In this document: positions 1 through 5,844 of the stretch, piece after piece
How the letters are laid out: each line of letters begins with the position of its first letter
Numbering within the stretch: the first letter of the stretch is position 1
DNA from: an uncultured bacterium
GTDB lineage: Bacteria; Cyanobacteriota; Vampirovibrionia; Gastranaerophilales; Gastranaerophilaceae
NCBI GenBank assembly: GCA_902803265.1
Contig: CADCPD010000090.1
Coordinates: 1 to 11,195 of the forward strand
Reading direction: 5' to 3'
DNA: 11,195 bases
Translations under genes and position numbers: made by a program
The notes under the pieces: generated by a model
Told to the model about the DNA's origin: nothing
Databases searched by the model: none
Seen by the model: the letters and a program-made list of their open reading frames with translations, nothing else

Positions 1-344
1 ACTGCTGATGTTACTTTTTCTCCCAAATAAGTACTAGCATCTTCTGCTAATTTTCTTAATATCATTGCTGATATTTCTTGAGGTGTATAATCTTTTCCGT
101 CAATATTTTTCTTATAATCCTCACCCATGTGTCTTTTGATTGAAGCAATTGTTTTATCAGGGTTTAATATTGCTTGACGTTTTGCTAATTGACCTACAAG
201 TCTTTCACCTGTTTTTGTAAAACCTACGATTGAAGGAGTTGTTCTCGTTCCTTCTGCGTTTGCTATAACGGTTGGTTTCCCACCTTCCATTACGGCTACT
301 ACTGAGTTTGTTGTACCCAAGTCAATACCAATTGTTTTTGCCAT
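1..344 (-). CDS. dnaK: Chaperone DnaK (Hsp70), N-terminal part, cut by the window edge
   Basis: About 114 residues of the ATPase domain of the Hsp70 chaperone DnaK are visible; the rest lies beyond base 1. DnaK is a cytosolic chaperone that binds exposed hydrophobic peptides in an ATP-driven cycle with DnaJ and GrpE. The protein opens MAKTIGIDLGTTNSVVAV, and residues 7-14 (IDLGTTNS) are the phosphate-1 loop of the actin/Hsp70 ATPase fold. This is followed by EGTRTTPSIVGF and NPDKTIASIKRHMG, both typical of bacterial DnaK. The ATG at 344-342 gives the canonical N-terminus; the ribosome site is weak (GGAAAAG just upstream). The gene heads its own transcript, divergent from coaD, with no hrcA or grpE upstream and no CIRCE-like repeat. 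Several Asn codons are AAC, as in highly expressed genes. Identification is secure. Confidence 0.97.
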   Translation of the reverse strand, partial: MAKTIGIDLGTTNSVVAVMEGGKPTVIANAEGTRTTPSIVGFTKTGERLVGQLAKRQAILNPDKTIASIKRHMGEDYKKNIDGKDYTPQEISAMILRKLAEDASTYLGEKVTSA

Positions 345-354
345 TTTTCTTTTC

Positions 355-376
355 CATTTCGGTTTTATCCGAAACG
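355..376 (-). promoter_or_regulatory. Hairpin in the dnaK 5' leader
   Basis: On the minus strand CGTTTCGG and CCGAAATG can pair as an 8-bp stem (one G-U pair) around a 6-base loop. It ends about ten bases before the dnaK ATG, next to the weak ribosome site. The short stem could modulate translation of this heat-shock gene, but that is inference, and a stem this short can arise by chance. Confidence 0.3.
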
Positions 377-393
377 CCTTTCTCTATTTAAAT

Positions 394-422
394 GTTATAC
401 TACTTTCTTTTTACAATATTAA
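394..422 (-). promoter_or_regulatory. Predicted dnaK promoter
   Basis: On the minus strand, TTAATA (422-417) and TATAAC (399-394) are separated by 17 bases, a plausible sigma70-type pair (4/6 and 5/6 matches). A start near base 386 would give a leader of about 40 bases containing the hairpin at 355-376. No heat-shock operator was seen nearby. Confidence 0.35.
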
Positions 423-483
423 TTTAACACTGTTTTTTCTAAATTATTAAAAAATAAACAAAAAATTAATAATTCATTTTTCG

Positions 484-510
484 TGTATAATAAATAAGTT
501 AGATAAGAGG
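484..510 (+). promoter_or_regulatory. Predicted coaD -10 box and ribosome binding site
   Basis: A perfect TATAAT (486-491) preceded directly by TG lies 27 bases before the coaD ATG; no convincing -35 box is seen. AAGAGG (505-510) is a good Shine-Dalgarno sequence 8 bases from the ATG and fixes the start. The same TGTATAAT string recurs in front of nanE at 7213-7220. Confidence 0.5.
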
Positions 511-518
511 AAAATTTT

Positions 519-998
519 ATGAAAATTGCAATATATCCGGGGAGTTTTGACCCAATTACGAATGGGCATTTAGATGTTTTAAAAACTGCTGCTGCTATTT
601 TTGATAAAGTAATTATTGCGGTTGCTTACAATCCTGAGAAAAAAGGTGGTTTTTTATCTGTTGATGATAGATTAGAGCTTATAAAAGGTGCTGTTAAAGA
701 TTTTACCAATGTTGAAGTTGATAGTTTTCAAGGATTAACAGTTGAATATGCACGCAAAAAAAATGCTATGGTTTTAATTAGAGGCCTTAGAGCTGTTTCT
801 GATTTTGAATATGAAATGCAGTTGTCTCAAACTAATAGTGCTCTTGATAAGGAAATTAAAACTATATTTTTAACAACAAGACCTAAATATAACTTTATTT
901 CATCTAGTTCTGTTAAAGAAGTTATAATGTTAAAAGGCGATGTAAGTAAGTTCGTTCCTGAGAATGTTGAAAAATTCTTAAAAGCCAAATTTCTTTGA
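519..998 (+). CDS. coaD: Phosphopantetheine adenylyltransferase (CoaD)
   Basis: This cytosolic enzyme transfers AMP from ATP to 4'-phosphopantetheine to make dephospho-CoA, the penultimate step of coenzyme A synthesis. The 159-aa length is normal for the family. Residues 8-19 read GSFDPITNGHLD, the nucleotidyltransferase signature, with T14-N-G-H17 as the (H/T)xGH motif binding the ATP phosphates. RGLRA at 88-92 and ISSSSVKE at 127-134 are the other conserved CoaD blocks; the latter is the second nucleotide-binding motif. The start has a well-placed AAGAGG. It is followed after 70 bases by a Cdv3-like gene on the same strand, an order I recall from cyanobacteria. All key motifs are intact, so activity is expected. 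Confidence 0.97.
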   Translation: MKIAIYPGSFDPITNGHLDVLKTAAAIFDKVIIAVAYNPEKKGGFLSVDDRLELIKGAVKDFTNVEVDSFQGLTVEYARKKNAMVLIRGLRAVSDFEYEMQLSQTNSALDKEIKTIFLTTRPKYNFISSSSVKEVIMLKGDVSKFVPENVEKFLKAKFL

Positions 999-1052
999 TT
1001 TATTTGACTTTTAATATTTTAATTGTAAAATTATTATTAAAAAAGCTTAAGC

Positions 1053-1064
1053 GAGGGATATAAT
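1053..1064 (+). promoter_or_regulatory. GAGGG ribosome site or TATAAT -10 box before the Cdv3-like gene
   Basis: GAGGG (1053-1057) sits 11 bases before the ATG at 1069, rather far for a Shine-Dalgarno sequence. It is followed by a perfect TATAAT (1059-1064) only 4 bases before that ATG. If the TATAAT is a working -10 box, the transcript would begin at about 1071 and the first usable start would be the second in-frame ATG at 1075. An 8-bp palindrome GCTTAAGC lies just upstream (1045-1052). Confidence 0.35.
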
Positions 1065-1068
1065 ATAA

Positions 1069-1692
1069 ATGAGTATGCAATCTTATGACCAAATTTTAAA
1101 ACCTGTTCATGATCTTTTAAAAAGACTTGAATATTGTCTTGAAAAAGGGTTTCCTATAATACCTAATTATTTGGTAACAGTTAAAGTTAAAGATATTGAA
1201 TCAATTATTGATACATTATATGGTGCATTACCGCAAGAAATTAATGATGCGAGAGCTATTTTGAGAAGACGTGAAGAAATGCAAGTAGAAGCGCAACAAA
1301 AAGCAGAAAAGATTGTAATGGATGCTCAAAACAAAGCAAATCAAATTTTAAGTGAAAATGATATGCTAAAAGCTGTTGAGTTGAAAGCTGAAAAAATTAA
1401 AGAACAAGTAATCGCTGAATGTGAAGAAATTAAGCGTAGAGCTCTTGATGATGCTGAAAATGTTAGATTGATGGCAGCAGATGAAGCAATGAGAACTCGT
1501 GAAGGTGCAAATGCTTATGTTGAAAGAGTTTTTGCTTATTTAGAAAATGCTTTTGCCGAACAATTACAAGTTATTAAAAACGGTCAAGACTATATGGCAA
1601 AAATGAAATCTGATGTAGACAGTAATTTTGATCCGTTAAAAAATAATTATCCTCAACAAGATGGTAATTATTCAGAAAATTTTAATATATAA
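1069..1692 (+). CDS. cdv3: Cdv3/DivIVA-like coiled-coil cell division protein
   Basis: A 207-aa soluble protein without signal peptide or membrane segment. Residues about 9-30 (LLKRLEYCLEKGFPIIPNYL at the core) form a short N-terminal region. A helix with DIESIIDTLYGALPQEI at about 42-58 leads into a long charged coiled coil (about 60-165) rich in Ala, Glu, Lys and Gln. The tail from about 180 is polar and probably disordered. This layout and the PQEINDAR block match the cyanobacterial Cdv3 family, DivIVA-like proteins needed for correct division-site placement; in Synechocystis the homologue lies next to coaD, as I recall, and coaD is the neighbour here. Annotation pipelines may call it an ATPase or ATP synthase b-like protein because of the coiled coil. 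The start could be 1069 or 1075. The family is fairly clear; the division role is inferred. Confidence 0.75.
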   Translation: MSMQSYDQILKPVHDLLKRLEYCLEKGFPIIPNYLVTVKVKDIESIIDTLYGALPQEINDARAILRRREEMQVEAQQKAEKIVMDAQNKANQILSENDMLKAVELKAEKIKEQVIAECEEIKRRALDDAENVRLMAADEAMRTREGANAYVERVFAYLENAFAEQLQVIKNGQDYMAKMKSDVDSNFDPLKNNYPQQDGNYSENFNI

Positions 1693-1715
1693 TGATATTT
1701 ATAATGTTTTTTTAT

Positions 1716-1748
1716 AAAAAAGACTTAATTTTTAATTAAGTCTTTTTT
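1716..1748. terminator. Bidirectional hairpin terminator
   Basis: Left arm 1716-1730 (AAAAAAGACTTAATT) is perfectly complementary to the right arm 1734-1748, with a TTT loop. The A-rich left end and T-rich right end supply a U-tract in either direction. It separates the Cdv3-like gene from the convergent gene ending at 1754. Confidence 0.9.
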
Positions 1749-1753
1749 AGTTA

Positions 1754-2116
1754 TTAAATAGTATCTTCAAATTTAACTGTAACTTTACCCGCTTCTGGAT
1801 TCATAATTTCTATTATTATTTTATTTGAACCTTCTTTAATGCAGGTGTTATCAGCAATTTTTATTGTACCTTTTTGTCCTAATCTGAATTTTAGAGGATT
1901 TTCTTCCGTTACATCAGTTCCTTTTATTTCTGTTCCATCTGTTACAAAAATAACAGCATCAGCTTCAAATTTTTTCTCATTTATCTGAACAAAATTGAAT
2001 CCGCTTATAAATCCTGGACCAAGAATATTTTTCAGTTCAAAAGAAACACCGTTATCATCTTTTTTTAAAGTTCCTTTTTGATAAATCTTTTTCAGCAAAA
2101 ATTCAGGTACAATCAC
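1754..2116 (-). CDS. Small protein of unknown function encoded after the GH35 gene
   Basis: A 120-aa protein I cannot assign. It has no signal peptide, membrane segment or cysteine-rich motif (one Cys). Alternating polar and hydrophobic residues (for example KIIIEIMNPEAGKVTVKFED near the C-terminus) suggest a mostly beta, sandwich-like fold. The start is GTG at 2116-2114, supported by AAAGGAG (2131-2125) 8 bases upstream; no ATG fits. It begins 27 bases after the GH35 stop codon on the same strand, so the two are almost certainly co-transcribed, which suggests a role linked to that enzyme's substrate, for example sugar binding or an accessory step. That link rests on position only. The gene ends 6 bases from the shared terminator. 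Confidence 0.8.
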   Translation of the reverse strand: MIVPEFLLKKIYQKGTLKKDDNGVSFELKNILGPGFISGFNFVQINEKKFEADAVIFVTDGTEIKGTDVTEENPLKFRLGQKGTIKIADNTCIKEGSNKIIIEIMNPEAGKVTVKFEDTI

Positions 2117-2143
2117 AGGGTAAACTCCTTTAAATAAACTCTT

Positions 2144-4558
2144 CTAAAATAATTGATATCTTATTTCATCTCCAACTTCAATTATAACATTTTTCATTTC
2201 GTTTTTAAAGTCCCATGAACCATGAATATTTCTGGCTTTTTGCCATACTACAATATCTATTGTGTTATGTTCTTTTAAAAATTCATTTATTAAATAGAAC
2301 TTATCCTGAACGTTTGCTCTTTTAATGTATCTGCCTATTTTTACGCCGTTCAAAAATATTGATGCACGTCTGTATGGGAAATTTTTAAGGTATAAATATT
2401 TAGAAAAAATCTCATCTTCTCTGAATTTTACATCGAAGTGTCCTGTTATTTTTGCCAAATAAGGTGATTCTGATTCTCTGTTATCACCACGTTCTATGGA
2501 TAATTTCTCGTTTACGGAAAATTTAACATCATATTTAGGTGTTGTTTCAAAAGTTACAAGTCCTCTCGGATAATTGGTTTCCCCTGAAAATCCTTTATCA
2601 AATCCCAAATTTTCAACTAAAATAGTCAATTCGTTTTCTTCTTTATTTAATACTTTCTTATCAAGGTGAATTTGAATGGTTTCGGAAACTTGTTGAAGTT
2701 TTTCGATTTTATAACTGTTACGGCTTAAGATTTCCTTACCGTTTACATATACAGCAAAAAGATGTCTTGCACTCAAAGTTATTTCACTTATGTTATTTGG
2801 AATTTTTCCTTTGTAGAACGTAAATTCATCCGATAAACCGCAGGATAATGAGTCAAACTCACTGCATTCTATTTTTTTCCATTTAGAATAGTCGTAATCC
2901 GTATCTATTTCCGGTGCACAAAAACTTACATCAAGATTTTTCAAGGTTATTGTGTGATTTATTTGAGGCTTTACTTTAAATGAATTTCTCGAAAATCCGT
3001 GTTTTAAATCAAAATATGAAATTTCAGCACTCTTTTTAAGTGCTATTGTATCGTCTTTTGCAACATAATCTGCATTGAAGATTACTCTTTCATTATTTAT
3101 CCAAGTTTTTTTGCTTAATTCTCTTGTTAAAAATACGAATTGAGTAATTTTGTCATCTTCTTCAAATTTTAAATTATCAAAATCTTTTTTATTACCGGAA
3201 ATCTTATCTCCATTTGATAAATACATATAAGTATTTTCATCTGCAATTAAAAATACTGTTTCTATTTTATCATTTTTTAATCGTGCAAATATTTCTATAT
3301 CTGAAAATTCTATTTCACAAGCATATAATTTTAGATTAACCGGACAAATTTTCATGTCATAAGGTTTTATTAGAGATTCGTATTTATCAAGAACTTTTAT
3401 TGTTTTTGATTCTTCGTTGAGGTTGCGTAAAAATAGCCAATTACAATTGTTTTCATTATCTTTTCTTAATTTTGAATAAATGCCTTCTTCTTCCTGTACT
3501 GCAGTTTCGTCTGATGATTCCGTATTTGTAAAACCGAATGATTTTAGGAAATAATTTATTTCTTTAACTTTAAAATAATTATCTTCTAAAACGCCGTATT
3601 CACTGATTGGTGCTGTAAAATCATAACTTGTATAAACTTCATCACAGGCAATATTACCCCATGAAGTTCCTCCTGCACACATATAGTGGTTAAACAGAGT
3701 TACACCTTGAGATAAAGCAGTTTTGGTTACGATATTTATATGTTCGTCAGATAAATCTTTTCTTATGTGTTCATAGCCTGAGCCATCCCACTTGTCAAAC
3801 CAGCCTGCCTGCATTTCTGCAATAAATGAAGGCGAATTTTCTTTACATTCAAAGACACATTCCAAATTATCAAGTGTATCAAAGCAGAAACAATCTTTTC
3901 TCCAGTTTTGATTAGGATTTATGTATAAATATGTATCACAAGCATATATATCAACAACATCAGCCCATAAACCCCATGGCGCAGCGTCATTGTGAAATAT
4001 CGGACACTTTATTCCTCTTTCTCTTGCCATGTCATAAAGTTTACGCATATATGTTTCATCCATTTCATCATTTGCGTATTCATTTTCAATTTGGAATAAT
4101 ATGACATTATCAAATTTATTGATTATCGGAATTATTTTATCGTACCATTCAGTGATATATTCCATATATTTTTCGCTGTAATGGTATTCGGTTCCTATTC
4201 TGTTTCTTGGAATAACATCTTTATCTTTTATGAGCCAAAGCGGAAATCCGCCTGCGCTAACTTCACTGTTAATAAAAGGTCCGGGTCTTGAAATAACGTA
4301 TAAGCCGACATCTTTTGCTGCCTGCAAAACTTTTTCAACGTCTTTTATTCCGGAAAAATTATATTCACCTTGTTTTTCGCTGTGATATTTCCACCAAAAA
4401 TATATTTCAACAGTGTTATATCCTGCAGCTTTCATTTTCATAAAACGGTCTTTTGCAAGCTCTGCTCCGGGAGTTCTGAAATAATGGAATGAACCGCTTC
4501 TGATAAATTCTCTTTTACCATCAATAATTAAAGAATGTTTGTCAAAAGTTATTTCCAT
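2144..4558 (-). CDS. Glycoside hydrolase family 35 (beta-galactosidase type)
   Basis: An 804-aa GH35 enzyme expected to release terminal beta-linked galactose by the retaining mechanism. Residues about 15-330 are the TIM-barrel: RPGPFIN (91-97), then FQIENEY (155-161) in which Glu160 is the likely acid/base, then AEMQAGWFDKWDG in which Glu238 is the likely nucleophile, and GGTSWGN (286-292) in the substrate site. The C-terminal half holds beta-rich jelly-roll modules, for example around LSARHLFAVYVNGKEIL and FPYRRASIFLNGVKIGRY. The start is the ATG at 4558: AGGAG lies 7 bases upstream, whereas the longer GTG start at 4576 would place that site inside the gene. There is no signal peptide, so it acts in the cytosol on imported oligosaccharides. 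It lies 69 bases after the uracil-DNA glycosylase gene and is followed by a small unknown gene. The exact substrate is not readable. Confidence 0.92.
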   Translation of the reverse strand: MEITFDKHSLIIDGKREFIRSGSFHYFRTPGAELAKDRFMKMKAAGYNTVEIYFWWKYHSEKQGEYNFSGIKDVEKVLQAAKDVGLYVISRPGPFINSEVSAGGFPLWLIKDKDVIPRNRIGTEYHYSEKYMEYITEWYDKIIPIINKFDNVILFQIENEYANDEMDETYMRKLYDMARERGIKCPIFHNDAAPWGLWADVVDIYACDTYLYINPNQNWRKDCFCFDTLDNLECVFECKENSPSFIAEMQAGWFDKWDGSGYEHIRKDLSDEHINIVTKTALSQGVTLFNHYMCAGGTSWGNIACDEVYTSYDFTAPISEYGVLEDNYFKVKEINYFLKSFGFTNTESSDETAVQEEEGIYSKLRKDNENNCNWLFLRNLNEESKTIKVLDKYESLIKPYDMKICPVNLKLYACEIEFSDIEIFARLKNDKIETVFLIADENTYMYLSNGDKISGNKKDFDNLKFEEDDKITQFVFLTRELSKKTWINNERVIFNADYVAKDDTIALKKSAEISYFDLKHGFSRNSFKVKPQINHTITLKNLDVSFCAPEIDTDYDYSKWKKIECSEFDSLSCGLSDEFTFYKGKIPNNISEITLSARHLFAVYVNGKEILSRNSYKIEKLQQVSETIQIHLDKKVLNKEENELTILVENLGFDKGFSGETNYPRGLVTFETTPKYDVKFSVNEKLSIERGDNRESESPYLAKITGHFDVKFREDEIFSKYLYLKNFPYRRASIFLNGVKIGRYIKRANVQDKFYLINEFLKEHNTIDIVVWQKARNIHGSWDFKNEMKNVIIEVGDEIRYQLF

Positions 4559-4565
4559 ACTTGCT

Positions 4566-4614
4566 CTCCTAAACACTGTTTAATTATTTTCTGATATTTT
4601 TAAGTTTAGGTCAA
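4566..4614 (-). promoter_or_regulatory. GH35 upstream region: ribosome site, weak promoter and split inverted repeat
   Basis: On the minus strand TTGACC (4614-4609) and GAAAAT (4591-4586) are 17 bases apart, a weak promoter candidate. AGGAG (4570-4566) is the ribosome site that selects the ATG at 4558. CCTAAAC (4610-4604) and GTTTAGG (4574-4568) form an inverted repeat with 29 bases between the arms; one arm overlaps the -35 box and the other overlaps the ribosome site. Confidence 0.35.
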
Positions 4615-4627
4615 TACATTAAAATAA

Positions 4628-5215
4628 TTATAATTTGTCGTATTCTCTTTTTATTTCCTGAATATCCTGCCACATTAGCCATTTAGGGCTTCCTTTTTCT
4701 CTGGAATCATTTCTTAAAAGGTATGACGGGTGGAAAATCGGCATAATTTTTGCGTTTTCAAAACCATATTTGCTTCCGTCAAACCATTTTCCTCGAACTT
4801 TTGTTATGCCCCCAATGTTACCTAAAATTGACTGAACAGCAACATTGCCACATAAAAGCATTATTTTTGGATTTATAATTTTAATTTGTTCATCTAAATA
4901 TTCTCTACAGGCATCTTTTTCTTCCGGTAACGGGTTTCTGTTTTCAGGAGGACGGCATTTTATTGTATTGCATATATAAACATGCTCTTTTCTTGACAAC
5001 CCTACTGATGCAAAAATTTTATCCAAAAGTTGTCCTGCTTTTCCGACAAAAGGTAAACCTTTAACATCTTCCCAATATCCCGGAGCTTCACCAATTAGCA
5101 TCAATTTATGATTAGGTATTCCGTCAGAAAAAACAACATTTGTTCTTGATTTTGCTAGCGGACACTTTTCACACTTTAAACATTTTTGTTTTACTAAATC
5201 TAATTCTTTTTCCAT
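4628..5215 (-). CDS. Family 4 uracil-DNA glycosylase (iron-sulfur type)
   Basis: A 195-aa DNA repair enzyme that removes uracil from DNA as the first step of base excision repair. Family 4 enzymes carry a [4Fe-4S] cluster, and the expected ligands are present: Cys15 and Cys18 in CLKCEKCPL, Cys87 in IKCRPP and Cys103. GEAPG (42-46) is motif A, followed by FVGKAGQLLD, which shapes the uracil pocket; NTIKCRPPENRNP is the central block and HPSYLLR from His162 is motif B. Length is normal for the family. The ATG at 5215 has no Shine-Dalgarno sequence, but a TAAAAT box lies 6 bases before it, so the message may be leaderless. It is divergent from the 66-aa gene and leads into the GH35 gene. Confidence 0.95.
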   Translation of the reverse strand: MEKELDLVKQKCLKCEKCPLAKSRTNVVFSDGIPNHKLMLIGEAPGYWEDVKGLPFVGKAGQLLDKIFASVGLSRKEHVYICNTIKCRPPENRNPLPEEKDACREYLDEQIKIINPKIMLLCGNVAVQSILGNIGGITKVRGKWFDGSKYGFENAKIMPIFHPSYLLRNDSREKGSPKWLMWQDIQEIKREYDKL

Positions 5216-5221
5216 AAATAA

Positions 5222-5253
5222 ATTTTACATCAAATTATTTTTTGATGTAGAAT
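5222..5253. promoter_or_regulatory. Overlapping divergent promoters around a palindrome
   Basis: TACATCAAA (5226-5234) and TTTGATGTA (5241-5249) form a perfect 9-bp inverted repeat around 6 bases. A plus-strand promoter candidate for the 66-aa gene has TTTACA (5224-5229) and TAGAAT (5248-5253), 18 bases apart. A minus-strand candidate for the glycosylase has TCTACA (5251-5246) and TAAAAT (5227-5222), also 18 apart. A dimeric regulator bound here could control both genes; this is inference from the layout. Confidence 0.5.
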
Positions 5254-5283
5254 GAAATCAAGATAAAAGAAAAGAGGTGTAAA

Positions 5284-5484
5284 ATGTATCATCTTTACAA
5301 AAAAGAAAAAAATGTTTATGACGCAAAAGTTTTATTAGGTGATTACAAAGATATTGATGATGCCGATAAAAGAATAGAAGAAGAATTGGCAAAAGATCCA
5401 AATTTTAAATATTCTTTGGAAGAAACAACAGGTCACGTTAATAACTATGGCGATTTAATCGTTGATATTATTGAAGAAAATTAA
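5284..5484 (+). CDS. Small acidic protein of unknown function
   Basis: A 66-aa protein I do not recognise. It has no signal peptide, membrane segment or cysteine. It is strongly acidic (17 Asp/Glu against 9 Lys/Arg), with an acidic, probably helical stretch at about 23-36 (DIDDADKRIEEELA) and an acidic C-terminal end. It is very likely real: AGAGGTG (5273-5279) is a strong ribosome site just before the ATG, a plausible promoter precedes it, and a strong terminator hairpin starts 21 bases after the stop. It is therefore a single-gene transcript divergent from the uracil-DNA glycosylase, with which it shares a palindromic promoter region. A DNA-mimic or stress role would be speculation. Confidence 0.8.
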   Translation: MYHLYKKEKNVYDAKVLLGDYKDIDDADKRIEEELAKDPNFKYSLEETTGHVNNYGDLIVDIIEEN

Positions 5485-5505
5485 AGTAAAAACACTTTCA
5501 ATCAA

Positions 5506-5540
5506 ACAAATGGCGGTTTGTGTAACAAACCGCCATTTGT
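5506..5540. terminator. Strong hairpin terminator between convergent genes
   Basis: ACAAATGGCGGTTTGT (5506-5521) pairs perfectly with 5525-5540 around a 3-base loop: a 16-bp stem with a GC-rich centre (GGCGG/CCGCC) in very AT-rich surroundings. A T-rich stretch follows on the plus side, and the minus-strand exit is also T-rich. It serves the 66-aa gene and the convergent gene ending at 5554. Confidence 0.9.
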
Positions 5541-5553
5541 ATTTTATGAATTT

Positions 5554-5832
5554 TTAAATTCTGCCGTCCCAATAACCGCCTTGTCTGTCAACCCAGCCAT
5601 CATAACAAGACCAAAATCTGAAAACACCTGTTAATCCAAGTAGAGCATGTGTAACGACTTTGTCCCCTCTTTGTTCGTTAATAGCTTGTCCTATTCCCGG
5701 CCAAACCAAAAGAGATACTAATCCTGCTGCTACTGATTTTGGAGTTACTTTACCTGTTCTTCCAGCTGCAAATGCCGGTGTTGAAATTAATAGCATTCCT
5801 GCTAATAAAGCTATTGATAATAATTTTTTCAT
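5554..5832 (-). CDS. Small exported protein with two hydrophobic stretches, unknown function
   Basis: A 92-aa protein with a clear Sec signal peptide: a basic start (MKK), a hydrophobic core to about residue 17, and a likely signal peptidase I site after AFA at 20-22. The mature part (about 70 residues) has two hydrophobic segments, about 34-47 (VAAGLVSLLVWPGIG) and 62-74 (HALLGLTGVFRFW), joined by a polar turn (QAINEQRGDK). The PGIGQ-turn-GDK-HALLG pattern resembles small TM2-like membrane hairpin proteins, but I cannot name a family. The end is rich in Trp, Tyr and Gly. AAAGGAG lies 4 bases before the ATG, a short spacing. It starts 12 bases after the M16 protease stop, so the two form an operon. 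No function is assigned. Confidence 0.85.
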   Translation of the reverse strand: MKKLLSIALLAGMLLISTPAFAAGRTGKVTPKSVAAGLVSLLVWPGIGQAINEQRGDKVVTHALLGLTGVFRFWSCYDGWVDRQGGYWDGRI

Positions 5833-5844
5833 ATGTCTCCTTTT

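Noticed and set aside
4559..4576. GTG start at 4576 for the GH35 gene
   Set aside because: The AGGAG ribosome site lies inside those extra codons, 7 bases before the ATG at 4558, so the shorter start is favoured.
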